From positions 62,001-126,000 of the forward strand of contig JAVJPW010000008.1 of NCBI GenBank assembly GCA_040217575.1: 64,000 nt of DNA. Reading direction: 5' to 3'. Source of the stretch: Pacificispira sp040217575. GTDB lineage: Bacteria; Pseudomonadota; Alphaproteobacteria; UBA8366; Aestuariispiraceae. Made by a program: the position numbers and the translations under genes. The notes below the pieces were generated by a model. That model was not told the DNA's origin and did not search any database. It saw nothing but the letters and a program-made list of their open reading frames with translations. How positions within the stretch are numbered: the stretch's first letter is position 1; each line of letters opens with the position of its first letter. This document shows, one piece after another, positions 24,591 to 33,345 of this stretch.

Positions 24591-25184
24591 TCAGCCGGTT
24601 GTCGAGTAAACGACCCAGTGGCCCGCATCCGTCAGGCACGCCGTCTCGCTGCCCGAAACCTCCTGCCCGTCGACGCTGATGGCGGCGTCGTATTCGCGGC
24701 AGATGCGGCCCTGCGAATCCAGGAACGTCCGGCGCGGCGTGATGCTGCCGTGGGTGCCGGTGTTCGTGTTTTGCCAGGTGCTGGTTTCGCCCGTGGTTCC
24801 GGCCGACAGGGTGTTGTAGGCGGTTTCCTGCATCGACGTCCGGTCATAGCGCGTCAGCTGCTGTGCCAGAAGCTGGCCGCCATAAGCACCGGCCGCGCCA
24901 AGGCCCAACGCGAATAGGATCCGCGTATCGTCCGTTCCGAAGAATTCATAGCCGATCAGCCCGCCGATGACCGCGCCGCCGACCGTCGCGATGGCGATCT
25001 GGTCTTCGCGGGACATTTCCCCGCCGGCGCCGGGTGTCACGCAACCCGCGGACGAAACCGTCAGGGCCGCGGCCAGCGACAGGGAAACCGCCCGCCGGCG
25101 CAGGGTCGATGCCGGTTTTCTGGAAACTGCGCCGTCCGTCCCGTTCGCGGAACCCGCGCGCAAATTACTTGCCGGATGTCTCAT
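24591..25184 (-). CDS. 17-kDa surface-antigen-type glycine-zipper lipoprotein
   Basis: A 197-residue protein with an unusually long basic leader before the signal sequence (RRRAVSLSLAAALTVSSAGC, lipobox SAGC). The mature part has a glycine-zipper segment (IATVGGAVIGGLIGYEFFG, then LGLGAAGAYGG) and a C-terminal about 100-residue domain (DRTSMQETAYNTLSAG... RICREYDAAISVDGQE ... ACLTDAGHWVV) of the Rickettsia 17-kDa surface-antigen type, found widely in alphaproteobacterial outer membranes. GGGAG precedes ATG 25184. Monocistronic by spacing. Confidence 0.85.
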   Translation of the reverse strand: MRHPASNLRAGSANGTDGAVSRKPASTLRRRAVSLSLAAALTVSSAGCVTPGAGGEMSREDQIAIATVGGAVIGGLIGYEFFGTDDTRILFALGLGAAGAYGGQLLAQQLTRYDRTSMQETAYNTLSAGTTGETSTWQNTNTGTHGSITPRRTFLDSQGRICREYDAAISVDGQEVSGSETACLTDAGHWVVYSTTG

Positions 25185-25258
25185 ACCGTTTTCTCCCGGT
25201 TAGGCATTATGCAGCCCATTCTGGAATGCCGTAAGCGGGCATTCTTTTACCAGAAACC

Positions 25259-26245
25259 CTAACCGCGCGCTACTGCTAGATTTTCCGCCTTTGCGCGCCC
25301 GTCGTTCGGGACGTCCGCATGGGTCACCGGCAGGACCCGGTTCGGGTCGGGAACCAGCATCTGCAACGGGCTGTCGCCCAGCGCGATATCGACGGGGGCA
25401 ATGCCGATCGTATCGCCGTCGGACTGGATCGGCTGACCAGCGGGGCCGTCGATGCGCACCTGATGCGCCTTCAGGATACGCACGCCGCTTTGCCGTGAAA
25501 TCCGGTTCATGACCAGCGCCAGACCATACCCCAGCAGGCCAAGCCGCCCGGTTTCCGGCACCAGAACGACCCGCACCGCCATTTCCCCCAACCGCGCGTC
25601 CGGCGCGATGACGAAAGGCCCGGCATAATGGCTGGCGTGGGTAACGATCACCAGACCCGCGCGATAGGCAACGCCATCGACCGTCACGTCGATTCCGGTC
25701 TGCGTCCCGGCGAAGATTTCCCGCAGGGCCGCGACGACATAGGCGAATTTGCCCGTCAGCCGCTTCAGGCGGCTTCCGACGCGGGCGACGACCCGCGCAT
25801 CCGCCCCGGCGCTGACCATCAGAAGGAACCCGCGCCCGTCCACCATGGCGGGGCGAACCTCCACCACATGGCCTTCCGACGGCAGGGCCGCTGCGTGGCG
25901 CATGCCAAGCCCCATGCCCAGTTCGAACGTCAGGACATTCGCCGTGCCCAAGGGCGCGATCGCCATGGGAATGGGCCGCCCGATCAGGCCGTTCGCCACT
26001 TCGTTGATCGTCCCGTCGCCGCCCGCCGCGACGACGACATCGACCGACCCGATGGGGATCGACCGCGCAATTTCGGTCGCGTGTCCGGCGAATTCCGTCT
26101 TGCGCAGCAGAACCTCATGCCCGCGCCCGCGCAGATGCTTCAGGAAACGGCGCAGGCGGCCGCGCTGAAAGAAGCCCGCGACGGGATTGTAGATTACCGC
26201 CACACGCTTGCGAATCGGGGGGGACACCGTTTTGGAATCAGACAC
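25259..26245 (-). CDS. diacylglycerol kinase family lipid kinase
   Basis: A 328-residue kinase of the YegS/DgkB/sphingosine-kinase family. The nucleotide site is VVVAAGGDGTINEVANGLIG at about residues 70-90, and PLGTANVLTFELG is the second family motif. The opening VAVIYNPVAGFFQRGRLRRF is also standard. It phosphorylates a lipid alcohol, probably diacylglycerol, with ATP. It diverges from the phospholipase-C-like and glycosyltransferase genes, which release and consume diacylglycerol; the shared 192-base gap may coordinate them. This suggests a role in returning diacylglycerol to phosphatidate. Confidence 0.88.
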   Translation of the reverse strand: MSDSKTVSPPIRKRVAVIYNPVAGFFQRGRLRRFLKHLRGRGHEVLLRKTEFAGHATEIARSIPIGSVDVVVAAGGDGTINEVANGLIGRPIPMAIAPLGTANVLTFELGMGLGMRHAAALPSEGHVVEVRPAMVDGRGFLLMVSAGADARVVARVGSRLKRLTGKFAYVVAALREIFAGTQTGIDVTVDGVAYRAGLVIVTHASHYAGPFVIAPDARLGEMAVRVVLVPETGRLGLLGYGLALVMNRISRQSGVRILKAHQVRIDGPAGQPIQSDGDTIGIAPVDIALGDSPLQMLVPDPNRVLPVTHADVPNDGRAKAENLAVARG

Positions 26246-26362
26246 GGAATTAAGACCTCAAACACCCTAAAATACCGCAAGAAACCCCGATAGGTTTCGT
26301 TTCCATGTCTCAAATATTAAACTTAGGTGAAGGTCAAGTATAAACCGGCCTTTTACTTATTT

Positions 26363-26380
26363 CTTTCATATTTCGACCGT
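26363..26380 (+). promoter_or_regulatory. PhoB-box-like sequence upstream of plcP
   Basis: CTTTCAT-ATTT-CGACCGT resembles a Pho box (two CTGTCAT units 11 bases apart with an A/T-rich spacer): the first half matches 6 of 7, the second only 3 of 7. It lies 58 bases before the plcP start. The weak second half makes this tentative; the expected control of plcP-agt by phosphate is the reason to note it. Confidence 0.35.
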
Positions 26381-26437
26381 ATCCACTGCTGAAAAGGAAC
26401 GCCCCTGTCTTGGGGTTTCTGAAAGGCGGTGAATGCC

Positions 26438-27244
26438 ATGCACGGAATACGTGGAACAAGCCGGTATCGCACGGTCTGGATTTCGGACACGCACCTGGGC
26501 ACGCGCGGGTGTCAGGCCGAGTTCCTTCTGGACTTCCTGCGGCATACCGAATGCGAAACCCTGTATCTGGTGGGCGACATCATCGACGGCTGGCGCCTGA
26601 AACGGTCCTGGTACTGGACGGAAACACAGAACGAGGTGGTCCAGGAGGTCCTGAAGAAGTCCCGCCGCGGATGTCAGGTAATCTATGTCCCCGGCAACCA
26701 TGACGAAGTCCTGCGCGACTATACCGAACTCTTCTTCGGCGGCGTCTTGGTCAAGGAAGAGGCGATCCACAAGGGCGCCGACGGCCGACGCTATCTGGTG
26801 ATCCACGGCGACAAGTTCGATTCCGTCGTGCGCTATGCCAAATGGCTCGCCCTTCTGGGGGACTGGGCCTACACGGTGCTGCTCAGCACGAATACCTATG
26901 TCAACATGGTGCGGCGCTGGCTGAAACTGCCCTATTGGTCGCTGTCGGCCTATCTGAAGCACAAGGTGAAGAACGCGGTGGAATTCATCAGCCATTACGA
27001 AGACGCCGTCGTTCAGGAAGCCCGCAGGCGCGGCGTCGACGGCGTCGTTTGCGGCCATATCCACCATGCGGAAATGCGTGAAATCGACGGCGTCCTGTAC
27101 TGCAATGACGGCGACTGGGTCGAAAGCTGTACCGCGCTGGTGGAACGGGCCGACGGGTCGCTGGAAATCGTGCGCTGGACCGAAGTCGCCGAACAGGTGT
27201 CCCAGATCGACCCGAAGCGCCTGCCGGCGAAGGCATCCGCATGA
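26438..27244 (+). CDS. plcP: PlcP-like metallophosphoesterase (phospholipase C of lipid remodelling)
   Basis: A 268-residue calcineurin-type phosphoesterase. Metal-binding blocks are visible in order: ISDTHLG, VGDIIDGW, VPGNHDE, VIHGDKFD and VCGHIHHAE. The fold is shared with LpxH (UDP-2,3-diacylglucosamine hydrolase), the usual automatic name. The downstream overlapping GT4 glycosyltransferase is the plcP-agt arrangement known from Sinorhizobium and marine Rhodobacterales, where PlcP splits phospholipids to diacylglycerol during phosphate starvation. I infer that role from the arrangement; sequence alone does not separate PlcP from LpxH relatives. ATG 26438 follows GGTGA; a GTG three codons earlier is possible. 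Confidence 0.72.
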   Translation: MHGIRGTSRYRTVWISDTHLGTRGCQAEFLLDFLRHTECETLYLVGDIIDGWRLKRSWYWTETQNEVVQEVLKKSRRGCQVIYVPGNHDEVLRDYTELFFGGVLVKEEAIHKGADGRRYLVIHGDKFDSVVRYAKWLALLGDWAYTVLLSTNTYVNMVRRWLKLPYWSLSAYLKHKVKNAVEFISHYEDAVVQEARRRGVDGVVCGHIHHAEMREIDGVLYCNDGDWVESCTALVERADGSLEIVRWTEVAEQVSQIDPKRLPAKASA

Positions 27245-28326
27245 CGGAACCGCGCACAAAGGAATCGTTGTCCCCGCAACTGGCCGACATTCCGGGCGGC
27301 CGTCTTGTCATCGTCAGCGACGCCTGGTTCCCGCAGATCAACGGCGTGGTCCGGACCCTGGACCGCACCCGCGCGGAACTGACCAATCTGGGTGTCGACG
27401 TGCATGTCATCGGGCCGGACCGGTTTTTCACCATTCCCTGTCCGACCTATCCGGAAATCCGCCTGGCGGTGACCGCGAAATGGCGCCTGCCGCGCATTAT
27501 GGACGAATTGATGCCCGCCGCGGTCCATATTGCGACCGAAGGGCCGTTGGGGTCCGCCGCGCGCAGTTACTGCAAGAAGCGAAAGCATCCGTTTTCCACC
27601 AGCTTCCACACGCGGTTCCCGGAATATATCCATGCCAGGTGCCGGCTTCCGACGGGAATTACCTATGCCTGGATGCGCCGTTTCCACGGCGATGCGGAAG
27701 TCACCATGGTGACGACCCCGACCATGCGCGACGATCTGGCGGGACGCGGCTTCCGGCACCTGGAAATCTGGTCGCGGGGTGTGGACCTGGACCTGTTCCG
27801 GCCGCGCCCGAAGGACATTCTGGACTTCCCGCGCCCGATTTTCATGAATGTCGGCCGCGTCGCGGTGGAAAAGAATATCGGCGCGTTTCTGGACCTGCCG
27901 CTGCCCGGTACGAAGGTGGTGGTGGGCGGCGGCCCGCAATTGGACGAATTGAAGGCCGCCTATCCGAACGTGAAGTTCCTGGGCCCCAAGACGGGGGAGG
28001 ACCTGGCCGCCCATTACGCCGCCGCCGACGTCTTCGTGTTTCCCAGCAAGACCGATACGTTCGGGCTGGTCCTGCTGGAAGCATTGGCCAGCGGCGTGCC
28101 GGTCGCGGCCCTGCCGGTGCCGGGCCCGGTCGACGTCATAGGCGACGCGCCCTGCGGCGTTCTAAACCATGATCTGAAGGAAGCGGCGCTGAAGGCACTG
28201 GAAATAGACCCGAAACTGTGCCGCCAGCATGCCGAAAGCTTTTCCTGGCAGGCCTGCACCGACCAGTTCGTGCGCAACCTGTCCCCGGTTCTGGACCGGA
28301 ACGGAACGGTGTCCAGCGCGGCGTGA
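27241..28326 (+). CDS. agt: GT4 glycosyltransferase, probable diacylglycerol glycosyltransferase
   Basis: A 361-residue family-4 glycosyltransferase: IVSDAWFPQINGVVRTLDRT at the start, HFHTRFPEY-like acceptor segment (TSFHTRFPEYIHAR), SRGVDLDLFRP, NVGRVAVEKNI and the donor-binding E-x7-E in SKTDTFGLVLLEALASGVPV. It starts with ATGA overlap on plcP, so the pair is one translational unit. By analogy with known plcP-agt operons it would glycosylate the diacylglycerol released by PlcP to make glycolipids that replace phospholipids. The sugar donor cannot be read. Confidence 0.75.
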   Translation: MTEPRTKESLSPQLADIPGGRLVIVSDAWFPQINGVVRTLDRTRAELTNLGVDVHVIGPDRFFTIPCPTYPEIRLAVTAKWRLPRIMDELMPAAVHIATEGPLGSAARSYCKKRKHPFSTSFHTRFPEYIHARCRLPTGITYAWMRRFHGDAEVTMVTTPTMRDDLAGRGFRHLEIWSRGVDLDLFRPRPKDILDFPRPIFMNVGRVAVEKNIGAFLDLPLPGTKVVVGGGPQLDELKAAYPNVKFLGPKTGEDLAAHYAAADVFVFPSKTDTFGLVLLEALASGVPVAALPVPGPVDVIGDAPCGVLNHDLKEAALKALEIDPKLCRQHAESFSWQACTDQFVRNLSPVLDRNGTVSSAA

Positions 28327-28333
28327 CCCGCCC

Positions 28334-29998
28334 CTACTGCGTTACCTGATAGGAAAGCGGGATCAGCGCCATGCGCGACAGGTCCATATCCGACAGCGCC
28401 TGAAAGAAAGCGGTGCCGTCAATGGCAGCATCCGCCGTTTCCGCGGCCGATGCCCCGATCGCGCCCCCCAGGTTTGAAAAATCTATGGGGGTAGTGCTGG
28501 TCAGGACCAGAAACATCTCGTGATCTTCCGGGTTGGGGGCACTCGCCGTACCCGGCAGCGGTGCGCTGGCCAGTTGCCGGTTTTCAGATGCGTGCGGCAG
28601 GCGCAGGCTTTCGCCGGCCCCCATGGTGAACTGCGCCTGATTTCCGGCGGGATAAACGCGCGCGACGCGGTTCAGCGCATCCCATGAGAAGACGCCGACA
28701 TAGGTGCGGGCATCCGCGTCCAGTTCCAGGCGCATGAATTCCCCGGTGCGGTAGACGGATTGTTCCAGGCGCGCGCGGACCGACGGGCGGATGACGCTGC
28801 CCAGCGGCCGCACACGGGCTTCCAGCCGCACCGCGACCCGTTCGCCCGACCCCTGGGGGGACACCGCTTCGAAGCTTTCGTCATAGGGAATCGCGTGCGT
28901 CAGCGTGTTCGCCAGAAGGGACGCCGCATCTGCTTCCGTCACAACCTCATGAATTGTCGGGTCGCCCCGACCCAGCGCCTGGGCGACGACGCGCGCACGG
29001 GCCAGATTCCGGGCCGCGCGCAGGGCCGACGCCCGATCCAGACGGGAGGAGACGACGGCTTCCCCCACGGCGGTGAAAAAGCCGCCGTCCGGTTCCGACC
29101 CCATCAGTTCGCCATCCATGACGCTGGCGGGGTCGATTTCCGCCCCGCCCAGTGCCACGGTCCGGTCGCCATGACGCAATTCGACCAGCAGGCTGAGCCG
29201 TTCCGGTCCGACATGCCACAGGACACCATGAACGGTATAGGCGGGGCGTTCCGGCAGCACCGCATCGTCATAGCCCAGCTGGGCGCGGGCGCGCGCCTCG
29301 CTGTAATCGGTCCGTGCGCGACGGTCGAAACGGCCGGACAGTTCCAGCACCAGCCGGTTCGACAGAAGCGTCCCGAAATCCGTCTGGTTGCCCGCGCGCT
29401 GGTCGATGACGACCGCATGGCCGATGCCGCCCGGCACTTCCACGGCCCGGTCGATCTGGTTCGCGATATCGGTGACCGCCAGGGGCCAGTCCTGTCCCCG
29501 GCCGATTTCATCCAGCGGGAATTCGCCCCTGCCGTGGCCGACGATGGTTGTGGTCGCAAGTGTGACCGCTGCACACGACACGGCCAACCCCCCTTCCCGC
29601 GGGGAGGTGGTGCAGATCACCTCCACATCGGCGCGCGCGGCTTCCAGGCGTGCGGCCATGTCGCCGCAGGTATAGAATTCCTCACACGACTGATAGACCT
29701 CATCCAGCCGTTCGCGGGACAGGACCGTGTGCCGCCCGCCGGATTCGCCGTAAAGCCCTTCCAGGATTTCCTCATACAGGCCGCGCGCGACGGTTTCCGT
29801 CAGGTTGCTGTCCGGCCCCCGCAGCGGCCTGAGCGCGATGCGCGTGCCGTCGGGGATGGTCTGCAGGACAGCCGCTGCGATTTCGTCTTCCGGGTCGGCG
29901 GGAACGGCGGCATCCTGCGCCATGGCAAGGGCGGGCGCGAACATACAGGCGATGCCCATCGCCCGTACCGCCTTTCCGCCTGTAAGCCATTCCATCAT
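28334..29998 (-). CDS. periplasmic protein with C-terminal DUF4384-like domain (last gene of the envelope cluster)
   Basis: A 554-residue exported protein; ATG 29998 after GGAAATTG begins a signal peptide ending ALAMAQ. Residues about 30-150 resemble a LpoB/TolB-type N domain (RIALRPLRGPDSNLTETVARGLYEEILEGLYG) with a Cys pair (SCEEFYTCGD). The C-terminal part has RTGEFMRLELDADARTYVGVFSWDALNRVARVYPAG followed by LRLP, the DUF4384 pattern that occurs in envelope and serine-protease-associated proteins. It is the most downstream of eight co-directional genes from 35944 and lies convergent with agt, eight bases apart. Function unknown. Confidence 0.7.
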   Translation of the reverse strand: MMEWLTGGKAVRAMGIACMFAPALAMAQDAAVPADPEDEIAAAVLQTIPDGTRIALRPLRGPDSNLTETVARGLYEEILEGLYGESGGRHTVLSRERLDEVYQSCEEFYTCGDMAARLEAARADVEVICTTSPREGGLAVSCAAVTLATTTIVGHGRGEFPLDEIGRGQDWPLAVTDIANQIDRAVEVPGGIGHAVVIDQRAGNQTDFGTLLSNRLVLELSGRFDRRARTDYSEARARAQLGYDDAVLPERPAYTVHGVLWHVGPERLSLLVELRHGDRTVALGGAEIDPASVMDGELMGSEPDGGFFTAVGEAVVSSRLDRASALRAARNLARARVVAQALGRGDPTIHEVVTEADAASLLANTLTHAIPYDESFEAVSPQGSGERVAVRLEARVRPLGSVIRPSVRARLEQSVYRTGEFMRLELDADARTYVGVFSWDALNRVARVYPAGNQAQFTMGAGESLRLPHASENRQLASAPLPGTASAPNPEDHEMFLVLTSTTPIDFSNLGGAIGASAAETADAAIDGTAFFQALSDMDLSRMALIPLSYQVTQ

Positions 29999-30109
29999 CG
30001 ACAATTTCCAATCACCTGCCATCGCCCCGGGGAAGCGTAGGTAGCGCCCGCGGTCCCGTCAATCGGACGCGCCGGCCGGACCCGTTCCGTCGGCCCGGCC
30101 AATGCGCGG

Positions 30110-30823
30110 TCAATTCGTATAATCGCCCGTCAGATACCCGCCGCCGGACGCAAGCCCCAGGTCCGGGATTGTCGCGATCAGGCGCCGGGCCACATCGTCC
30201 GCCATGGATTCCGGCAGATCCCGGTCCGATTCCATGGATGTCGCTTCGAAGATGCCGATGACCGCGCCGATGGGCGACAGCGGCAGCCCGCCGTCCGACC
30301 GGGCGGTCACGTGACGCGCACGCCACAAATAATCTTCCCCCGACGCATCGGTGATCTGGGCGTCGATCCCGACCGTTTTTCGCGTCCACACGACGGCATA
30401 GATGCTGGCGTCCTGCCACGGGCGGAACTCCAGGAAATGCCGGCAGCGGGTGCGGCGCGTGTAATAGGCGCGGTCGTCCGGGTTGGTCAGGTTGACCAGC
30501 ATGCGGTCTTCGATCTGAAGCCGTTCGGTACCGCCGATGACGCGGGAAAACCGGTCGCGGGCATAACGCACCATCGCGGCTTCCAACACGTCGGCCCCGG
30601 CAAACAGCGCACCGTCCTCATCCGCCATCGGCAGGACGGTCACACAATCCGGCAGGTGAAGGTAATAGGCTTCGGTCAGGTCGACTTCCACTTCGCGGCG
30701 CAGGTCCGGCGGTGTTTCGCCGCCCGCGCCATAGGTTGTCGTCTGCTGGCCGGTGCTGACACAGGCACCAAGACCCAGCGCCGCCAGCACCATCAACGTT
30801 GCGCGGGAAAACAGCGTCGGCAT
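30110..30823 (-). CDS. envelope-cluster lipoprotein
   Basis: A 237-residue lipoprotein: ATG 30823 preceded by GGGAGG, signal MPTLFSRATLMVLAALGLGAC with lipobox LGAC. The mature part is mixed alpha/beta (YYLHLPDCVTVLPMADEDGALF ... VRYARDRFSRVIGG ... YTRRTRCRHFLEFRPW ... GIDAQITDASGEDYLWRARHVT ... ADDVARRLIATIPDLG), resembling lipoproteins that assemble at the outer membrane with LpoB/GNA1162-like folds, though I cannot assign a family. Two Cys could pair. Its start is two bases from the stop of the upstream Pro-rich gene, so they are cotranscribed. Confidence 0.72.
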   Translation of the reverse strand: MPTLFSRATLMVLAALGLGACVSTGQQTTTYGAGGETPPDLRREVEVDLTEAYYLHLPDCVTVLPMADEDGALFAGADVLEAAMVRYARDRFSRVIGGTERLQIEDRMLVNLTNPDDRAYYTRRTRCRHFLEFRPWQDASIYAVVWTRKTVGIDAQITDASGEDYLWRARHVTARSDGGLPLSPIGAVIGIFEATSMESDRDLPESMADDVARRLIATIPDLGLASGGGYLTGDYTN

Positions 30824-30825
30824 TT

Positions 30826-32415
30826 CTATACCTCCCTGCAGGATTCGATCGGCGCAACCGTGACCCGGCCGTCGATCGGTTGCCCGTTCTGGCGGATATC
30901 CACGATGGAAAGCCCGCGCGACGACCATTCATAGCGGGCATCAACCTGTGCCCCGCCGCCCAGGCCGCCGTCGATCAGTTCCGACAGCCCGCCCAGAAGC
31001 AGCGCATCGGCACGGCGCGGGAACAGGCGCACCACCTGGGCCGACCCGTGGGTCAGACCGTGGCGGCTGTGGATCCGGCCAAGGACGGCGTTTTCCAGGG
31101 ACGGGATATCCCCTTCGGCGGCGCGCACGAAGCCGCTGTAGCGGCTGGTGTCGGCCATGACGGGCTGACCGGACGCACCGGATTCGAAATACAGGCCGCC
31201 TTCGCGGTTCATCAGCACGGTTTCCATGCCATAGCATTGGGTCAGGACAGAATAGAGCCGTTCGCGCGCCGACGCCGACGACGGCCAGGCGATCCGCACG
31301 GACGGGCCGGACCCGGTTTCCATCAGCCGCAGCAGGGCGCGACCCTGGCGTTCCGTCGCCCGGGATTCCGGCGCATTGGCGGCGACCTGAACTTCCCGCT
31401 GGGAGGGGGCGGAATCCGTGGTCGGTGCCGGGTCGGGTGCGGCCGCGCCCTGTTCATAGGGGTCGGGCTGCGGTTCCGAATTGTCCGGCTGTGCAACGGA
31501 TTCCGGCAGAGGGTCCAGTTCCGGCATCGGCGGCAAGGGTTCGCGCTGGCGCAGGCGTTCCAGGAGTTCTTCGGGCGATTCCTGCAGTTCCTGAACCGGT
31601 GCGTCTGCGGCAGGCGTTTCTATAGCGGGCGCTTCGGCGACCTGAACCAGTTCCGGCGCCGGTTGGGGCGCGGGGTCGGGGATCGGGTCCAGTTCGGTCA
31701 GGTCCGGCAGGGGCCCCTGTGCGCGCAGCCGTTCCAGCAACGCTTCGGGGGACTGCTGAACCGGCTCCGGGACGGCGGCCGCAACCTGGACCGGGGTGGC
31801 CTGCATCGGAGTCACGTCGACCGGTTCCCGGTCCTGCGATTCGGCCGGTTGTTCGGCGCGAAGGCGGGCCAGCAATTCTTCCGGGGTCTGACGCGGGGCT
31901 TCTGCCAGTTCGACCGGCGGCATAGGGTCGACCGGCGGCATAGGGTCAACCGGGGGGGCGGTGTCCTGTGCCGCCTGAACCGGCTGTTCGGCCCGCAGGC
32001 GTTCCAGCAGCTGTTCCGGCGTCTCCCGGATTTCATGATTGGCGGATTCGCGCGGCTGCATCGGGGTGACCGTATGGGTCGGCTGCGCCGCCGCAACGTT
32101 AGGTTCCGCCGGCGGCGTTTCCGCCGACTGTGCGGTTTCGACCTCTTCTTCCTGCGATTCGGTTTCGCCCGCCTCTTCCTCCGGCGGGTTCTCGAACTCC
32201 TCCGGCAGGGGGGGCGGGGATGGCAGGGCCACGGTAACTGGCATCTGCGGGGGTTCCGGGGCGATCTCCTCCGCCTGTTGGGGCGGGCGGGGCGGTTCCG
32301 GCGGCGGGTGTGCGTCGTCCGACGGGTCGCTGACGACCGACCAGGCCAGCAGCAGCGCCGTGATCAGCATCAGCCCGGTCGCGGCGCGGTCTGCAAGTTT
32401 CTTTCGGACGGCCAT
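30826..32415 (-). CDS. membrane-anchored proline-rich protein with four PE-LLERLR repeats
   Basis: A 529-residue protein: one N-terminal membrane segment (GLMLITALLLAWSVV), then about 330 residues rich in Pro, Glu, Ala and Gln, and a compact C-terminal domain (residues about 370-529; LTQCYGMETVLMNREGGLYFESG ... LFPRRADALLLGG). Inside the Pro-rich part a 13-residue helix unit occurs four times: TPEQLLERLRAEQP, TPEELLARLRAEQP, SPEALLERLRAQGP and SPEELLERLRQREP, spaced 50-90 residues apart. Topology resembles TonB: anchor, Pro-rich span through the periplasm, terminal domain. It is encoded downstream of a MotA/ExbB-like gene. The repeats look like docking sites for a partner. A short 18-base tandem repeat at about 31917-31955 encodes PPVDPM twice. 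Confidence 0.75.
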   Translation of the reverse strand: MAVRKKLADRAATGLMLITALLLAWSVVSDPSDDAHPPPEPPRPPQQAEEIAPEPPQMPVTVALPSPPPLPEEFENPPEEEAGETESQEEEVETAQSAETPPAEPNVAAAQPTHTVTPMQPRESANHEIRETPEQLLERLRAEQPVQAAQDTAPPVDPMPPVDPMPPVELAEAPRQTPEELLARLRAEQPAESQDREPVDVTPMQATPVQVAAAVPEPVQQSPEALLERLRAQGPLPDLTELDPIPDPAPQPAPELVQVAEAPAIETPAADAPVQELQESPEELLERLRQREPLPPMPELDPLPESVAQPDNSEPQPDPYEQGAAAPDPAPTTDSAPSQREVQVAANAPESRATERQGRALLRLMETGSGPSVRIAWPSSASARERLYSVLTQCYGMETVLMNREGGLYFESGASGQPVMADTSRYSGFVRAAEGDIPSLENAVLGRIHSRHGLTHGSAQVVRLFPRRADALLLGGLSELIDGGLGGGAQVDARYEWSSRGLSIVDIRQNGQPIDGRVTVAPIESCREV

Positions 32416-32464
32416 TGTCGTTGCCTTTCAGCGGCTCTTTCACCGACCGGGGCGGAATGCCCGA

Positions 32465-33280
32465 TCAGTCGATCGTGTGTTCCAGGAAAAACAGCTCCAT
32501 ATCCTCGATCATCCGGTCCAGGTCGCGGACCCGTTCGGACGGCGACATCATCGCCTGACCTGACGCCAGCTGGACGCTGTCGGTGTTCTGGAAACCAAGC
32601 GCGAGGTCCAGTGGATCCGGCGTGCGCGGTGCCGACGCCTGAGCGCCCGCGGACGACAGGACGGATGCGTTCGGGTCGACCGACACGCGCGGCAGGGCGG
32701 CGACGCTTTCCGCCTCCCCCAGGTCCGGCAGCGGTTCCAGCGTCACGCGTTGGGTTTCGGCAGCGGCCTGGGGAATGTCTTCCGCCGGCGGTGGCGCAAT
32801 CACGCCCGCATTCGGGTCATAGCTGGTGACCGGCGGTTCAACGACCGGGGCCTCGGTTACCGCGACGCGGGTTTCCACGGCCGGAGCCTGGGGTTCGGCG
32901 GCGGCTTCGACCACCGGTGCGGGGGTTTCGCGCACCGGTTCGGCTGAGACCGGCGCCGGAAGTTCGGCGATTTCCCGTGCCTGTTCGGCGGGTTCGGCGG
33001 GTTCGGCGGGATCAGCAGCCACTTCTTCCGTGGCGGCGGTCGCAATTTCCGGGTCAGCTTCGGCGACGGGCGCGGGTTCGACCGCCGTTTCGACCGCCGG
33101 TGTTTCCGCGACATCGGCCGCAGGTGCCGTTTCTGCCGGGGTAGAATCAACCGGGACGGAAATGGCGGGTGCGGCCGCTTCGGTGTCGTCGCCCAGGAAG
33201 GGAATGTCGATCCGGCCTTCGGCGGCGAAAAGATAGCCCAGCGAGGCAAGGACGACGGCGTTGAACAGAAGATGTTTCAT
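32465..33280 (-). CDS. membrane-anchored Ala/Pro/Glu-rich periplasmic protein
   Basis: A 271-residue protein with a short hydrophobic N terminus (LLFNAVVLASLGYLFAA), a long low-complexity span of Ala, Pro, Glu and Val (residues about 35-220), and a charged C-terminal helix (SERVRDLDRMIEDMELFFLEHTID). Like the next gene it looks like an elongated periplasm-spanning tether. A 9-base repeat (TTCGGCGGG-type, about 32983-33010) encodes AEP three times. ATG 33280, two residues into the open frame (GTG 33283), follows AAGGA. No family recognised; placement between the ExbB-like gene and the repeat protein suggests a joint structure. Confidence 0.7.
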   Translation of the reverse strand: MKHLLFNAVVLASLGYLFAAEGRIDIPFLGDDTEAAAPAISVPVDSTPAETAPAADVAETPAVETAVEPAPVAEADPEIATAATEEVAADPAEPAEPAEQAREIAELPAPVSAEPVRETPAPVVEAAAEPQAPAVETRVAVTEAPVVEPPVTSYDPNAGVIAPPPAEDIPQAAAETQRVTLEPLPDLGEAESVAALPRVSVDPNASVLSSAGAQASAPRTPDPLDLALGFQNTDSVQLASGQAMMSPSERVRDLDRMIEDMELFFLEHTID

Positions 33281-33345
33281 CACTCAAAAATCCTTTTTAA
33301 AGATCCGTCCGCCACACCGTGCCCCATGTTCTGCGGGGCGGGCCG

